In this document: positions 1-10,800 of the stretch, piece after piece
Layout: every line of letters begins with the position of its first letter
How positions within the stretch are numbered: position 1 is the stretch's first letter
Assembly (NCBI GenBank): GCA_964017045.1
Contig: OZ024797.1
Span: forward strand, 16,264,863-16,328,862
Length of the DNA: 64,000 bases
DNA from: Omphiscola glabra
Taxonomy: Eukaryota; Mollusca; Gastropoda; Lymnaeidae
Direction: 5' to 3'
Notes under the pieces: model-generated
Database searches by the model: none
What the model was told of the DNA's origin: nothing
What the model saw: the letters and a program-made list of their open reading frames with translations, nothing else
Program-made: the position numbers and the translations under genes

Positions 1-1700
1 TATGCATGACTTGTACGTGACCATGGTGGGAATGAAGTAGAATGTGCCAGATGGACAGGCCAAAGATTATGCATGACCTGTACGTGACCACTGTGGGAAT
101 GAAGTAGAATGTGCCAGGTGGACAGGCGAAAGATTATGCATGACCTGTACGTGACCATGGTGGGAATGAAGTAGAATGTGCCAGGTGGACAGGGCAAAGA
201 TTATGCATGACCTGTACGTGACCATGGTGGGAATGAAGTAGAATGTGCCAGGTGGACAGGCCAAAGATTATGCATGACCTGTACGTGACCATGGTGGGAA
301 TGAAGTAGAATGTGCCAGATGGACAGGGCAAAGATTATGCATGACCTGTACGTGACCATGGTGGGAATGAAGTAGAATGTGCCAGATGGACAGGCCAAAG
401 GGTATGCATGACTTGTACGTGACCATGGTGGGAATGAAGTAGAATGTGCCAGGTGGACAGGCCAAAGATTATGCATGACTTGTACGTGACCATGGTGGGA
501 ATGAAGTAGAATGTGCCACGTGGACAGGGCAAAGATTATGCATAACTTGTACGTGACCATGGTGGGAATGAAGTAGAATGTGCCAGATGGACAGGCCAAA
601 GGGTATGCATGACTTGCACGTGACCATGGTGGGAATGAAGTAGAATGTGCCAGATGGACAGGCGAAAGATTATGCATCACTTGTACGTGACCATGGTGGG
701 AATGAAGTAGAATGTGCCAAGTGGACAGGCCAAAGATTATGCATGACTTGTACGTGACCATGGTAGGAATGGAGTAGAATGTGCCAGGTGGACAGGCCAA
801 AGATTATGCATGACTTGTACGTGACCATGGTAGGAATGAAGTAAAATGTGCCATGTGGACAGGCCAAAGATTATGCATGACTTGTACGTGACCATGGTGG
901 GAATGAAGTAGAATGTGCCAGATGGACAGGCGAAAGATTATGCATGACTTGTACGTGACCATGGTGGGAATGAAGTAGAATGTGCCAGGTGGACAGGCCA
1001 AAGATTATGCATGACTTGTACGTGACCATGGTGGGAATGAAGTAGAATGTGCCAAGTGGACAGGCCAAAGATTATGCATGACCTGTACGTGACCATGGTG
1101 GGAATGAAGTAGAATGTGCCAGGTGGACAGGCCAAAGGGTATGCATGACTTGTACGTGACCATGGTGGGAATGAAGTAGAATGTGCCAGATGGACAGGCG
1201 AAAGATTATGCATGACCTGTACGTGACCATGGTGGGAATGAAGTAGAATGTGCCAGGTGGACAGGCGAAAGATTATGCATGACCTGTCCGTGACCATGGT
1301 GGGAATGAAGTAGAATGTGCCAGGTGGACAGGCGAAAGATTATGCATGAATTGTACGTGACCATGGTGGGAATGAAGTAGAATGTGCCAGGTGGACAGGC
1401 CAAAGATTATGCATGACTTGTACGTGACCATGGTGGGAATGAAGTAGAATGTGCCAAGTGGACGGGCCAAAGATTATGCATGACCTGTACGTGACCATGG
1501 TGGGAATGAAGTAGAATGTGCCAGGTGGACAGGCGAAAGATTATGCATGACTTGTACGTGACCATGGTGGGAATGAAGTAGAATGTGCCAAGTGGACAGG
1601 CCAAAGATTATGCATGACTTGTACGTGACCATGGTGAGAATGAAGTAGAATGTGCCAGGTGGACAGGCGAAAGATTATGCATGACATGTACGTGACCATG
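1..1700. repeat. 67-bp satellite array, about 25 copies
   Basis: A 67-bp unit (core tgcatgacttgtacgtgacc, then tggtgggaatgaagtag) repeats head to tail from the window edge to about 1700, so the array is cut by the left boundary. Units are nearly identical. They differ mainly at a few positions: gacctg/gacttg, caggtg/cagatg, and ggccaaag/ggcgaaag/gggcaaag. Because 67 is not a multiple of 3, minus-strand reading runs through three units before a stop, which gives a ladder of false 65-residue ORFs. No coding function is supported. Confidence 0.97.
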
Positions 1701-2512
1701 GAGGCAGTTTATTGGATCTTTATGGTCTGGGCTTGGCATGTGTGTAAACTCACATCTTCCAGTTGAGTCCATAGACCATCCCTTCCCAGGGGGGGGGGGC
1801 ACTGACCCCTGGGGAAAGTCAAGTGCCCCCCCGGAGCAAAAATATGTACAACAATAAAACAAAGTATATTTTTTTAAAAAATATCAAATTGTTACTTTTT
1901 AAAACAACTTTAAAAAGAATATTATCTTGTGTCATTAACCGATTACAATTAGTGGAATCTATGAAATATCGCTACGCTTGATACATTTGATGATCCGTAT
2001 AGTTATGCTAATTTTCAAATGTAGGTTTGTTTGGCTGTTCATTGGGAATTCCTTATTTGTCTGTTCTTTCATTTCCTGGTATTTTGTCTTGTCCTTGTAT
2101 TCATTTTAAGGTTAGCTTGACTGCGTAGGTTTCGATGAAGGTGTTTATTTTCAGAAGTAGTGATTTTACTGTTGTAGTGAGATCTTGTTACTCATGCAGC
2201 GGCTAGAAGTATTGATTTGCAATCGGAGAAGATAACAGCATTACTTTGTTTGCTGGGATAAACTGTGAATATTACAGTTAGGTGGTGTAACGTTGCTTAA
2301 ATAGCACTGCTGCCTCTCTTCTAAGGTTTAGTGGCTCAGTATTAGTATAATGGTTTTCACATGCTGTTGGGGTAGATCTTAGACCTTCGTACATGAAATG
2401 TACTGCCTAGCTTTGTAATTTTCCTAGAAAACCCTGTACTGTCTTGTTGTAAATTGAGTGTAGCGCAGAGCTGTATTCCATCACTGGTCACACATTCCTA
2501 TGTATATTTGGC
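1701..2512. other. Spacer without recognised gene
   Basis: Unique AT-rich DNA with a G/C-rich stretch near 1785-1835 (a run of G, then a run of C) that could form a hairpin. I see no exon with splice sites, RNA gene or transposon terminus. Confidence 0.5.
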
Positions 2513-2800
2513 GCAGACTGGTCCTGTCACTGCCCCGTGGGGTACTGGCCAGGCAGACTGGTCCTGTCACTGCCCCGTGGGGTACTGGCCAGGCAGACTG
2601 GTCCTGTCACTGCCCAGTGGGGTACTGGCCAGGCTGACTGGTCCTGTCACTGCCCCGTGGGGTACTGGCCAGGCAGACTGGTCCTGTCACTGCCCCGTGG
2701 GGTACTGGCCAGGCTGACTGGTCCTGTCACTGCCCCGTGGAGTACTGGCCAGGCAGACTGGTCCTGTCACTTCCCCGTGGGGTACTGGCCAGGCTGACAT
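2513..2800. repeat. 40-bp minisatellite, about 7 copies
   Basis: Tandem 40-bp unit containing ggtcctgtcactgccccg followed by tggggtactggccaggc. Copies differ at a few positions (cagactg/ctgactg, cccagtgg, gagtactgg). It is much richer in GC than its surroundings. The ORFs running through it are artefacts of the repeat. Confidence 0.95.
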
Positions 2801-3250
2801 CCACGTCAGATCTTTTCAACATCCCCCGCCTCTTGACCATGCCTATATTATGCAATGAGTACAAACTAAATACCGTGCAGCCCGAAGAAGACTATAATAA
2901 TGCAGGAAGCACATTTCCCAACCACTATCGTCATCGATGGGTACCACGTGGAAATTGGGTCCACCATCTCCTGCCAGGGGTGGACTGGAGTTATCGAGAC
3001 ATGAATGACATGGCCAGCAGTATCAATGATCGGATGGAACAAGATTGTATGGGATGTTTCCATTTCAAGGATCAGATTGAACAAGATTGTATGGGATGTT
3101 TCCATATCAAGGATCAATGATCAAATTGTCAAGACTGTCTGGGATATTACCTACTTCAAATAGAGGACTGAAATTTATGTTTACAGGGCATGCCTGTTGA
3201 GAACATCTTGTAGGGCAGTCAGTTGTCTTTGGCATATTCTGTGCATTCAT
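2801..3250. repeat. Unique DNA with a 42-bp direct duplication
   Basis: Between 3028 and 3111 a 42-bp unit (gatcNgatNgaacaagattg, then tatgggatgtttccat) occurs twice, with a decayed third copy following. An open frame crosses the segment from the adjacent minisatellite, but it has no recognisable domain and I do not call it a gene. Confidence 0.7.
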
Positions 3251-3375
3251 TGGTAGGACAAAGTGACAGACACATAGGTCCTGGTAAGACAAAGTAACAG
3301 ACACATAGGTCCTGGTTGGACAAAGTGACAGACACGTACGTCCTGGTAGGACAAAGTGACAGACACATAGGTCCT
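3251..3375. repeat. 31-bp minisatellite, 4 copies
   Basis: Four 31-bp units containing ggacaaagtgacagacacat begin at 3251, 3282, 3313 and 3344. Copies two and three carry single substitutions. Confidence 0.92.
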
Positions 3376-4372
3376 GAAGTGTACCGAAAGGACCATCATG
3401 TTCCTAACTCTCTACTTTGTCAATCCAGTCACGCCGTGAAGATGGACACAGACCTAAAGCACAAGGACTTCTGTTTGACAAACTGGCAGGGGGAACACAA
3501 TTAACTGGACGGTCTATCCTTTACTACAAAGAATGATACAAAGTCGGCCAACATGAACACCAACAGACCCACTGGAGGAACTTTTTTCCACCATTGTGGC
3601 ACAGGGAAAAGAAGAAGCAAATAATTGTGTAAAACGTATCATAATGACACTTCAAGTATTTCCAAGTATGTTTCATTTTGGTGGGTGCCTAATAATTCTA
3701 CTACTGTAAAACTCCACGTCCTTCTTCAACCCATTTAATAAGACATGGAAAATGGCAAAGACTTCAAAAAAGCAGTTTATTTTCAAACTACAAGTCAAAC
3801 TATATCCCTGGGAATCACCCAACTCATGCTTGAAACAATAAACTTTAATAAGAATTAGGAATGGTTTGTCTGCACTTTAATAACAACAAGTGTAACCTGG
3901 ATTAAAAAAAAACAATCAAACAATCAAAAGATATAACTATATGATTATTCAACTATACCGCTGGCATTTGTAAGACAAACAGGGAGCAGACTATAAAACT
4001 GGACTAAAAAGTAAATGTAAAACATACATTCTAAATTGAATTCTTGTTGTTAACATCTGCAGTTCTGATTATTTTATGAAATTTCACAATCTTTTTTTTT
4101 TTTTTAATCTTTTTTTTTTTTTTGGTTGAAATTTCACAATAGAAAAATGGGATTTATTCATGATTTCAATCCAAAAAAAATTATCATATTTTTACAATAC
4201 ATCAATAGCATAAAAAGAATAGGTTGCACAAAATAGAATATGGACGGTTTGAAACTTTTATCAGAAAAACTCACTTCATATTTATGTAGAGTTCTGGGAA
4301 ATAAACCTTGTCAAGTGTTCACTCTTTAAAATCTTAACAATAAGAATATCTTCAACTTGCTTTTTAGTTACA
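3376..4372. other. Downstream flank of BBS1, no gene seen
   Basis: AT-rich DNA with two T-runs near 4090-4123. On the minus strand this lies downstream of the BBS1 stop. A possible minus-strand AATAAA signal (tttatt on plus) is at 4153-4158. Nothing else is recognised. Confidence 0.5.
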
Positions 4373-4810
4373 CAATCATTGTACTTTCACTTTGTAGTTA
4401 CACAATCATTATACTTTCACTTTGTAGTTACACAATCATTGTACTTTCCATTTGAAGTTACACAATCATTGTACTTTCACTTTCTAGTTTCACAATCATT
4501 ATACTTTCACTTTGTAGTTACACAATCATTATACTTTCACTTTGTAGTTACACAATCATTATACTTTCACTTTGTAGTTACACAATCATTGTACTTTCCA
4601 TTTGAAGTTACACAATCATTGTACTTTCACTTTCTAGTTTCACAATCATTATACTTTCACTTTGTAGTTACACAATCATTATACTTTCACTTTTTAGTTA
4701 CGCAATCATTTTACTTTCACTTTCTAGTTACACAATCATTATACTTTCACTTTGTAGTTACACAATCATTGTACCTTATTATCTTAGTTATACAACAACT
4801 ATACTTTCAC
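4373..4810. repeat. 30-bp minisatellite at the BBS1 stop codon
   Basis: About 14 copies of a 30-bp unit (tactttcactttgtagttac, then acaatcatt). The variant pair tttccatttgaag and tttctagtttc occurs at 4441-4500 and again at 4591-4650, so a 150-bp five-unit block was itself duplicated. The right-most degenerate unit overlaps the last BBS1 codons and its TAA stop at 4788-4790, so the array reads into the 3' UTR of BBS1. Confidence 0.95.
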
Positions 4811-7800
4811 TAACTGGCATGCTGACAACACCAGTAAGAACAGGTACTGACTTTCCTTGTTTCAGAACATACACCTGAAATAGAACAACAATAATGATTA
4901 TTTTAGCGAGTTTAAAGGTTAAGCATTTAGTGACCAAATAAAAATCAGCTATTTAAGTCTCATTAATTCAACCCTTCCGTTCTTCATTTGTCAGTTAAAA
5001 AAAAAAGAGGAACATAAAATTGTATGAATAGCAAGCAGACCTTGACATTATCAGTTATTCCTTTATCATTGAGACAGTCCACAAAAGTATCAAAGTCATA
5101 GGTTAGTCCTGGAACCAACATTGGAACCTAGAGAACAATTTGAGAATATCAGACCATTCATAATACTTTTGCAGACATAAATTTTATGTTTAATGGTTAA
5201 ATTCACCATCTACAGTTTTTTACCATATTTTTTATATTTTTAATTCATTACGCATCACAATTGATGCAAAAAGAAACTGTTAAGGGAGACAACGCTTCCC
5301 TTTGTTAAGTCTTTGTAAATGTGTGTTAAAATATTGTTTTAACAATAATTAATAAAGAAATATTTGTCTTATTAACTCAAAAAAATGGTCGCCAATCAAG
5401 TCTAAAGCCAACAATAATTTTTAAAAACTGATGAAAGTGAAGCTGATACTAATAAAAATTGAATTAAATGGCTAGCTGATGGACTATCATTAACCAAAAA
5501 AAAAGTACAGCCACCTACAGACCTGGATAAGTTTCTTATGAAAGTTATACAATTTGTCATCAAAGTCAAAAGTTATCAGTAGATCCGTTGTTGCTTGTGA
5601 CAGAGACGTGTTCTGAAGTTTTACTGTAAACTTAAAAGTGGGCCCAATACCTTGAACCTGATCAGTGGAAGAAGATTTGGATCAGAAACAGAAATAAATA
5701 TATTAAAAATTCTGTAAAATTTTGGCAGCCTCAAAATTTCCATCTTAATGCATGCATTATTAGATTTAGAGCTCTTTGTTCTTAAACACCTAGTTACTCA
5801 CATGAGCACTAAGTTTAAGGGGTTCCATGGGATCAGATGAAATAGGATTTAAGCTGTTGTCTAAGACTTTAACATATTCTCTCATCACTTTGAGGCGTAG
5901 CTGAGCTAAGTCACGCTGGAATGTTCTGTGCATGGCTAGAAAATTTAAAAAAAATTATTTGTAGAAAAAATAGAAAGAAATAATAACTTAAACTGAATAT
6001 AAAATTTACACTTTAAAGAAGAGAAACTTTAGGACTAAAGTCTTCAATGTCCTAAGTCCTTCCTCAAGTAGAGTGCCCCCAACCCCACCACACTTTCTTC
6101 TTTCCTAATATGTGACAATCCAAAATTGTGTCTTTTTAAGTGTCCAAAGTAATTCAGTTTTTGTCTTTTTATGTTAGTCTCATTACCTTCCTTGCATACA
6201 ATGCTCTACTTTTGTTGACCTCTCTCTAAGAACACACGGGTTAATTATTGTCACAAATACTTACCTACTCCATTCTCTCTCTCTCTCTGTGTCTGATCCA
6301 CAAACAATTTTGTTTTTTTAGGTACATTCAATTTGACATTCTGTGATGCAGGCGGGCCGGCTGACATATCTTTCTCTTCAAATTTTGCTGTCCTCTTCAA
6401 AATTTTAACATACAAACCTCCACCTGAAAAATATATTTACTCAAAAATAGAGCTCATACTTCATTAACCATGTTTAGTCTTGGACTTCAGAATCCTCACC
6501 ACAAGTTGCAGTGTAAGAAAAGTATGAATTAATTTCTAGCTCATCATAATTTATCACCAACTGTTTAAACTTTACAAGACATCTGTTATGTTTTCACATT
6601 GTTTTATTTCAAATAATAAACAGTAACATAAATCATCATATAATACAAGTTCTTAGTAGTGTTGACTCTATGCTTGACTTCAGAACACACTGTCTGCTTC
6701 ACACTGTCTACACAGTCTCTGCGCATGCGCGCTGTTTTACCTAGTTGGCTATCTGGACGGTATAGTCCGTTAGGCCACTATAACACCTCCCCGAACAATT
6801 ACAAGTCCAGTAACATAGGTGCTCGACGGTGTCTTTGAGACCTTCTGGGTATGAGATAGTCTGATGGTCTTGGATGTCGAGGGTTAATCTTCTTCTTAGG
6901 TGGACTTGGAGATGTTGGAAGTGCTGACGGTTGCTGACTGAAGGCTGCCTGAGTTGTTGGGTAATGACTTCCTGTCATGATATCCAAACCTGGTTCTGAA
7001 TCTTCTTCTGCTCCGTACCTGGGACAAAGTTGGTCTAAATGTCTCTTCCATATGGGACCATTAGGATAAATCTTCACCTTGAAAAGACGTGGTCCCATAA
7101 CCTGAATGATGTTGCCGGGAGCACATCGGGGTTTAGCGTATGTTGTTGTTCCATATATTCTGACATAACATGGATCTCCCCGGTTAAATGATTGACTAGG
7201 ACGTTTACTAGTCCCATTACGGATGGCTATTTCTTTAAGATGTTTTCGCTGTGCTCGATGAGCAGGAGAGGGAACTAGAGTATCTATAAGTGTTCTTATT
7301 TGCCGATTGTTCAGCAGTTGGCTAGGTGACAATCCACTAGACAATGGTGTCCTACGATACTGACGCAGAAAGTCTTGTAGAGATTCTTTTAAAGGTAATG
7401 AGGATTTCCTTAGTGAACTCTTGAAACTTTGAATCAGTCGTTCGGCAGCTCCATTCGTAGCAGGATAATAGGGAGCGCCTGAGAGATGTACAATACCCCT
7501 CTCTTTACACCATTGTTGAAATTCTTCAGAGATGAAGCTAGTAGCATTATCACTAACTATGGTGTGTGGATAGCCGAAATGAGCAAAATCTTCCTCCAAA
7601 AGATCAATGGTGGCTTTGGTTGATGTGGATGTCGTCCTGTGGATACACGGGTACTTTGAATAAGCATCTATCATCACCAGCCAATGTGATCCCTTAAAGT
7701 TAATGGCATGGTCGATATGCACTCGACTCCATGGTTTTTCTGGCAGCATCCATGGGTGGATACTTGCTTTGTTAGGGTCTCTGGCGTGTTCTGCACATGC

Positions 7801-10800
7801 CTGGCATGTTCGACCTATTTCCATGATTTGAGCATCAAGCCCTGGCCAGTATACAGAGGATCTGGCTAACTGTTTCATCCGTTCCATTCCAAAGTGTCCT
7901 GTATGCAGGATTTGGAGAACCTGAGCTTGTAGTGTTTTTGGAACCACAATTCTTGAACCATAAAATAGACAATTCGACTCCACGGAGAGTGAGTCTTGAA
8001 TATTTTTAAAAGCTGCTATACTTGCTGCGTCCTTGTTCAAGTGCTCTTTGTTTGTAGATGATGGCCATCCCTCTTGACAGTATCTCATTACTGTAGAAAC
8101 AGTAGAATCTTTAAGTGACTCTTTAGCAATGACTCCTGGGTCTGTTGGTCTGATCTGTAAACGGATTTGTTTGATCATACACACATAATCCATGTCTGCT
8201 TCATTTTCTTCAGCATCAAAAATTTCATCAGTCCCTGAGGGTAGACGACTAAGAGCATCCGCATTGCCATGTTCAATTGACTTACGGAATTCTATGATAT
8301 ATTCATATTGACTCAAGGTAAGAGCCCACCTGGCTAAACGATTTGCTGCCAGTGCTGGTGTTCCTTTTCCTGGTCCAAAGATGCTAATCAGTGGTTTATG
8401 GTCAGTAACCAACACAAACTTTCTTCCATACAGATATTGATGGAACTTTGATAATCTGTGAAACATCTGTGGGTGCCGGCATGAATATAACTGCATCTAC
8501 TTTGGCTCCCTTTGATATGCCCTTGTTTGATAATTTATGCCCTAAATAATCAATCGATTGCTGGGCAAAAATGCATTTTTCCTTCCTGCACTTTAATCCA
8601 TTTTCATTTAGTCTGTGTAACAACTTGCGAAGGTTGACTAAATGGTCTTCCTCATTTTTCCCACTCACTAAAATGTCGTCCATGTACACTGCTACTCCAG
8701 GCAAATCTTGCGTAAGTTGGTCCATGATTTCTTGGAAATATGCTGGAGCAGATGTGATGCCAAATGGTAAACGTATTTGCAGCAATACACCTTTATGTGT
8801 GCTTAAAGCTAGTTTCTCTTGAGTATCTTTAGTCAGTTTGATCTGGTTATAAGCATCTGCTAAGTCTATTTTTGAGAAATAATGTCCTCCTGCCAATTTT
8901 CTTATAAGGTCTTCCGGTAATGGCATGGGGTACCTGGGTGTTTCTAACTGTTGATTTAGAGTTTTTGCATAATCCCCACAGACCCTAATTTGTGAATTAT
9001 TTCCTGAGATAGTCTTCTTCCTTATTGGAACTACAGGAGTGCCCCATTGATTGAACTGTACCGGCTTCCAGACTCCTGAGGATATTCCAGCTTCATAAGC
9101 TTCCGAGAGCTCTGACTTTATTGTGAAAGGAACATTTCTAGGTTTCATATAAATTGGATGTGCCTCTGGCTTGAACTTAATTTCTAGTTCAAAATCTTTC
9201 AACAGTCCAAGACCTGGTTCAAACAGTTTAGGAAATTCTTTGCAGATTTGCTCACACGATTTATTCAATGAGTTTTGTTTGCTCATGTGATTTACTTGTG
9301 TCTGAAACAGGCTGTCTATTGAAATATTGAGGTTCTTTATGGCGGTTCTGCCCTACAAATTTAAATTTTGCTCTTTCACTACCACAAATGACAGATTAGT
9401 GGCTAATTCTCCTGCATCGGTGTTGATCTCCACACATCCCAAAACATTAAGCTGGTCCCCAGACGCTGACTCATATTTAACAGATACTGGACTCAAAGTT
9501 GGCTGTCCCAGCCTTCGCCAAACAGATTCAGACATAAAATTTTATCCGGCTCCGGTATCTATTTCAAATGTAAATCTCTTTCCTTCTAAAATTAATTCTT
9601 GAATAATTGGAAGGATAGTTTTAATTTGTTTTTGCCTTCTTATACTTTTAAGATAAGTTGGTTTCTGTTTTGGAGCATTCACTTTCTTATTAAGACAAAC
9701 TCTTTCTAGATGTCCTCGCTTGTGGCAAAAGCGGCAGATCATGTCTTTATACTTGCAGATATTTCCTTTATGTCCCTTTCCTCCACACCTGCCACAAGTC
9801 CCAAACGGAAAATCCCGACTTTGTGATGGAGAAAATTTCTCTGCTGCCTGATGTTGTTTATTTCTTTTTGTCTGAACTTTATTTACTGGAGTTTCATCAT
9901 GGACCGTTTCTTGAGCACACTTAGCTGCCTCTTCTGTTTCCACAGCTATTTCCACAGCTATTTCCACAGCTTTATTAAATGATAACTCAGTGTCCTTCAT
10001 TCTAAACAACATTTTTCATATTGCTTCATTCTTCACAGAACACATAAATCTGGTCCTTAAAGCTTCATCCAGTGGATTCGTTCTTCACAGAACACATAAA
10101 TCTTGTCCTTAAAGCTTCATCCAGTGGATTTGTTATTTTATTAAACTCACATGTGGCTGTTTCTTGTCTAATTCTAGCTGCCAATTCCTTGATAGTTTCC
10201 CCTGGTTTTCTACTTGAATCTGACCAAAACTTAAATCTTTCCCTGATCACAAATTTGGTAGGATCATATTGTTCCATCATTAACAAATAGATTTCTTCTA
10301 TTGTCAACTGATTTACATCTTGCGGTGGATCTCTTTGTCCTACTAATGTCGTTAACATTTTATGGAGTTCAGGTTTTTGGTTGGCCAAGAAAATTTGTGC
10401 TTGCTTTTCCTTGGGCACATTGTTAGCCAAGACAAAAGTCATATATCTTGCATAGTAATCTGTAAATGTTTCCTCATCACTATTAAAACTTGCAAACTTC
10501 GTCTGAGCAGACGTATTTCCTGTTGCCAATTTCAACAGAACTTCATTTTGTTGAATGAGTTTTTGGATAATTTCCATCTGGGTCAGAGTTGACTCCATTG
10601 TTTCTTCAGTCACGTGAAGTCCGTGGCGTGTACCAGGCTAAGACTAGTCGATTGAGTTCTTCGAGAAGTACTTACTGTGAACCGATAATAAACTGATTGT
10701 ACTGAGTTGTACTAATTTATACTGGCCACCAATTGTTATGTTTTCACATTGTTTTATTTCAAATAATAAACAGTAACATAAATCATCATATAATACAAGT

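Noticed and set aside
67..1862. Ladder of minus-strand 65-residue ORFs
   Set aside because: They arise because a 67-bp satellite unit has no stop for three units in each frame; all are the same repeat text.
2454..3120. Plus-strand ORF running from the 40-bp minisatellite into unique DNA
   Set aside because: Open by repeat structure, then a short unique part with no family similarity, splice pattern or codon signal.
4379..4813. 144-codon plus-strand ORF with a repeated SLYFHFVVTQ peptide
   Set aside because: A translation of the 30-bp minisatellite, antisense to the BBS1 end.
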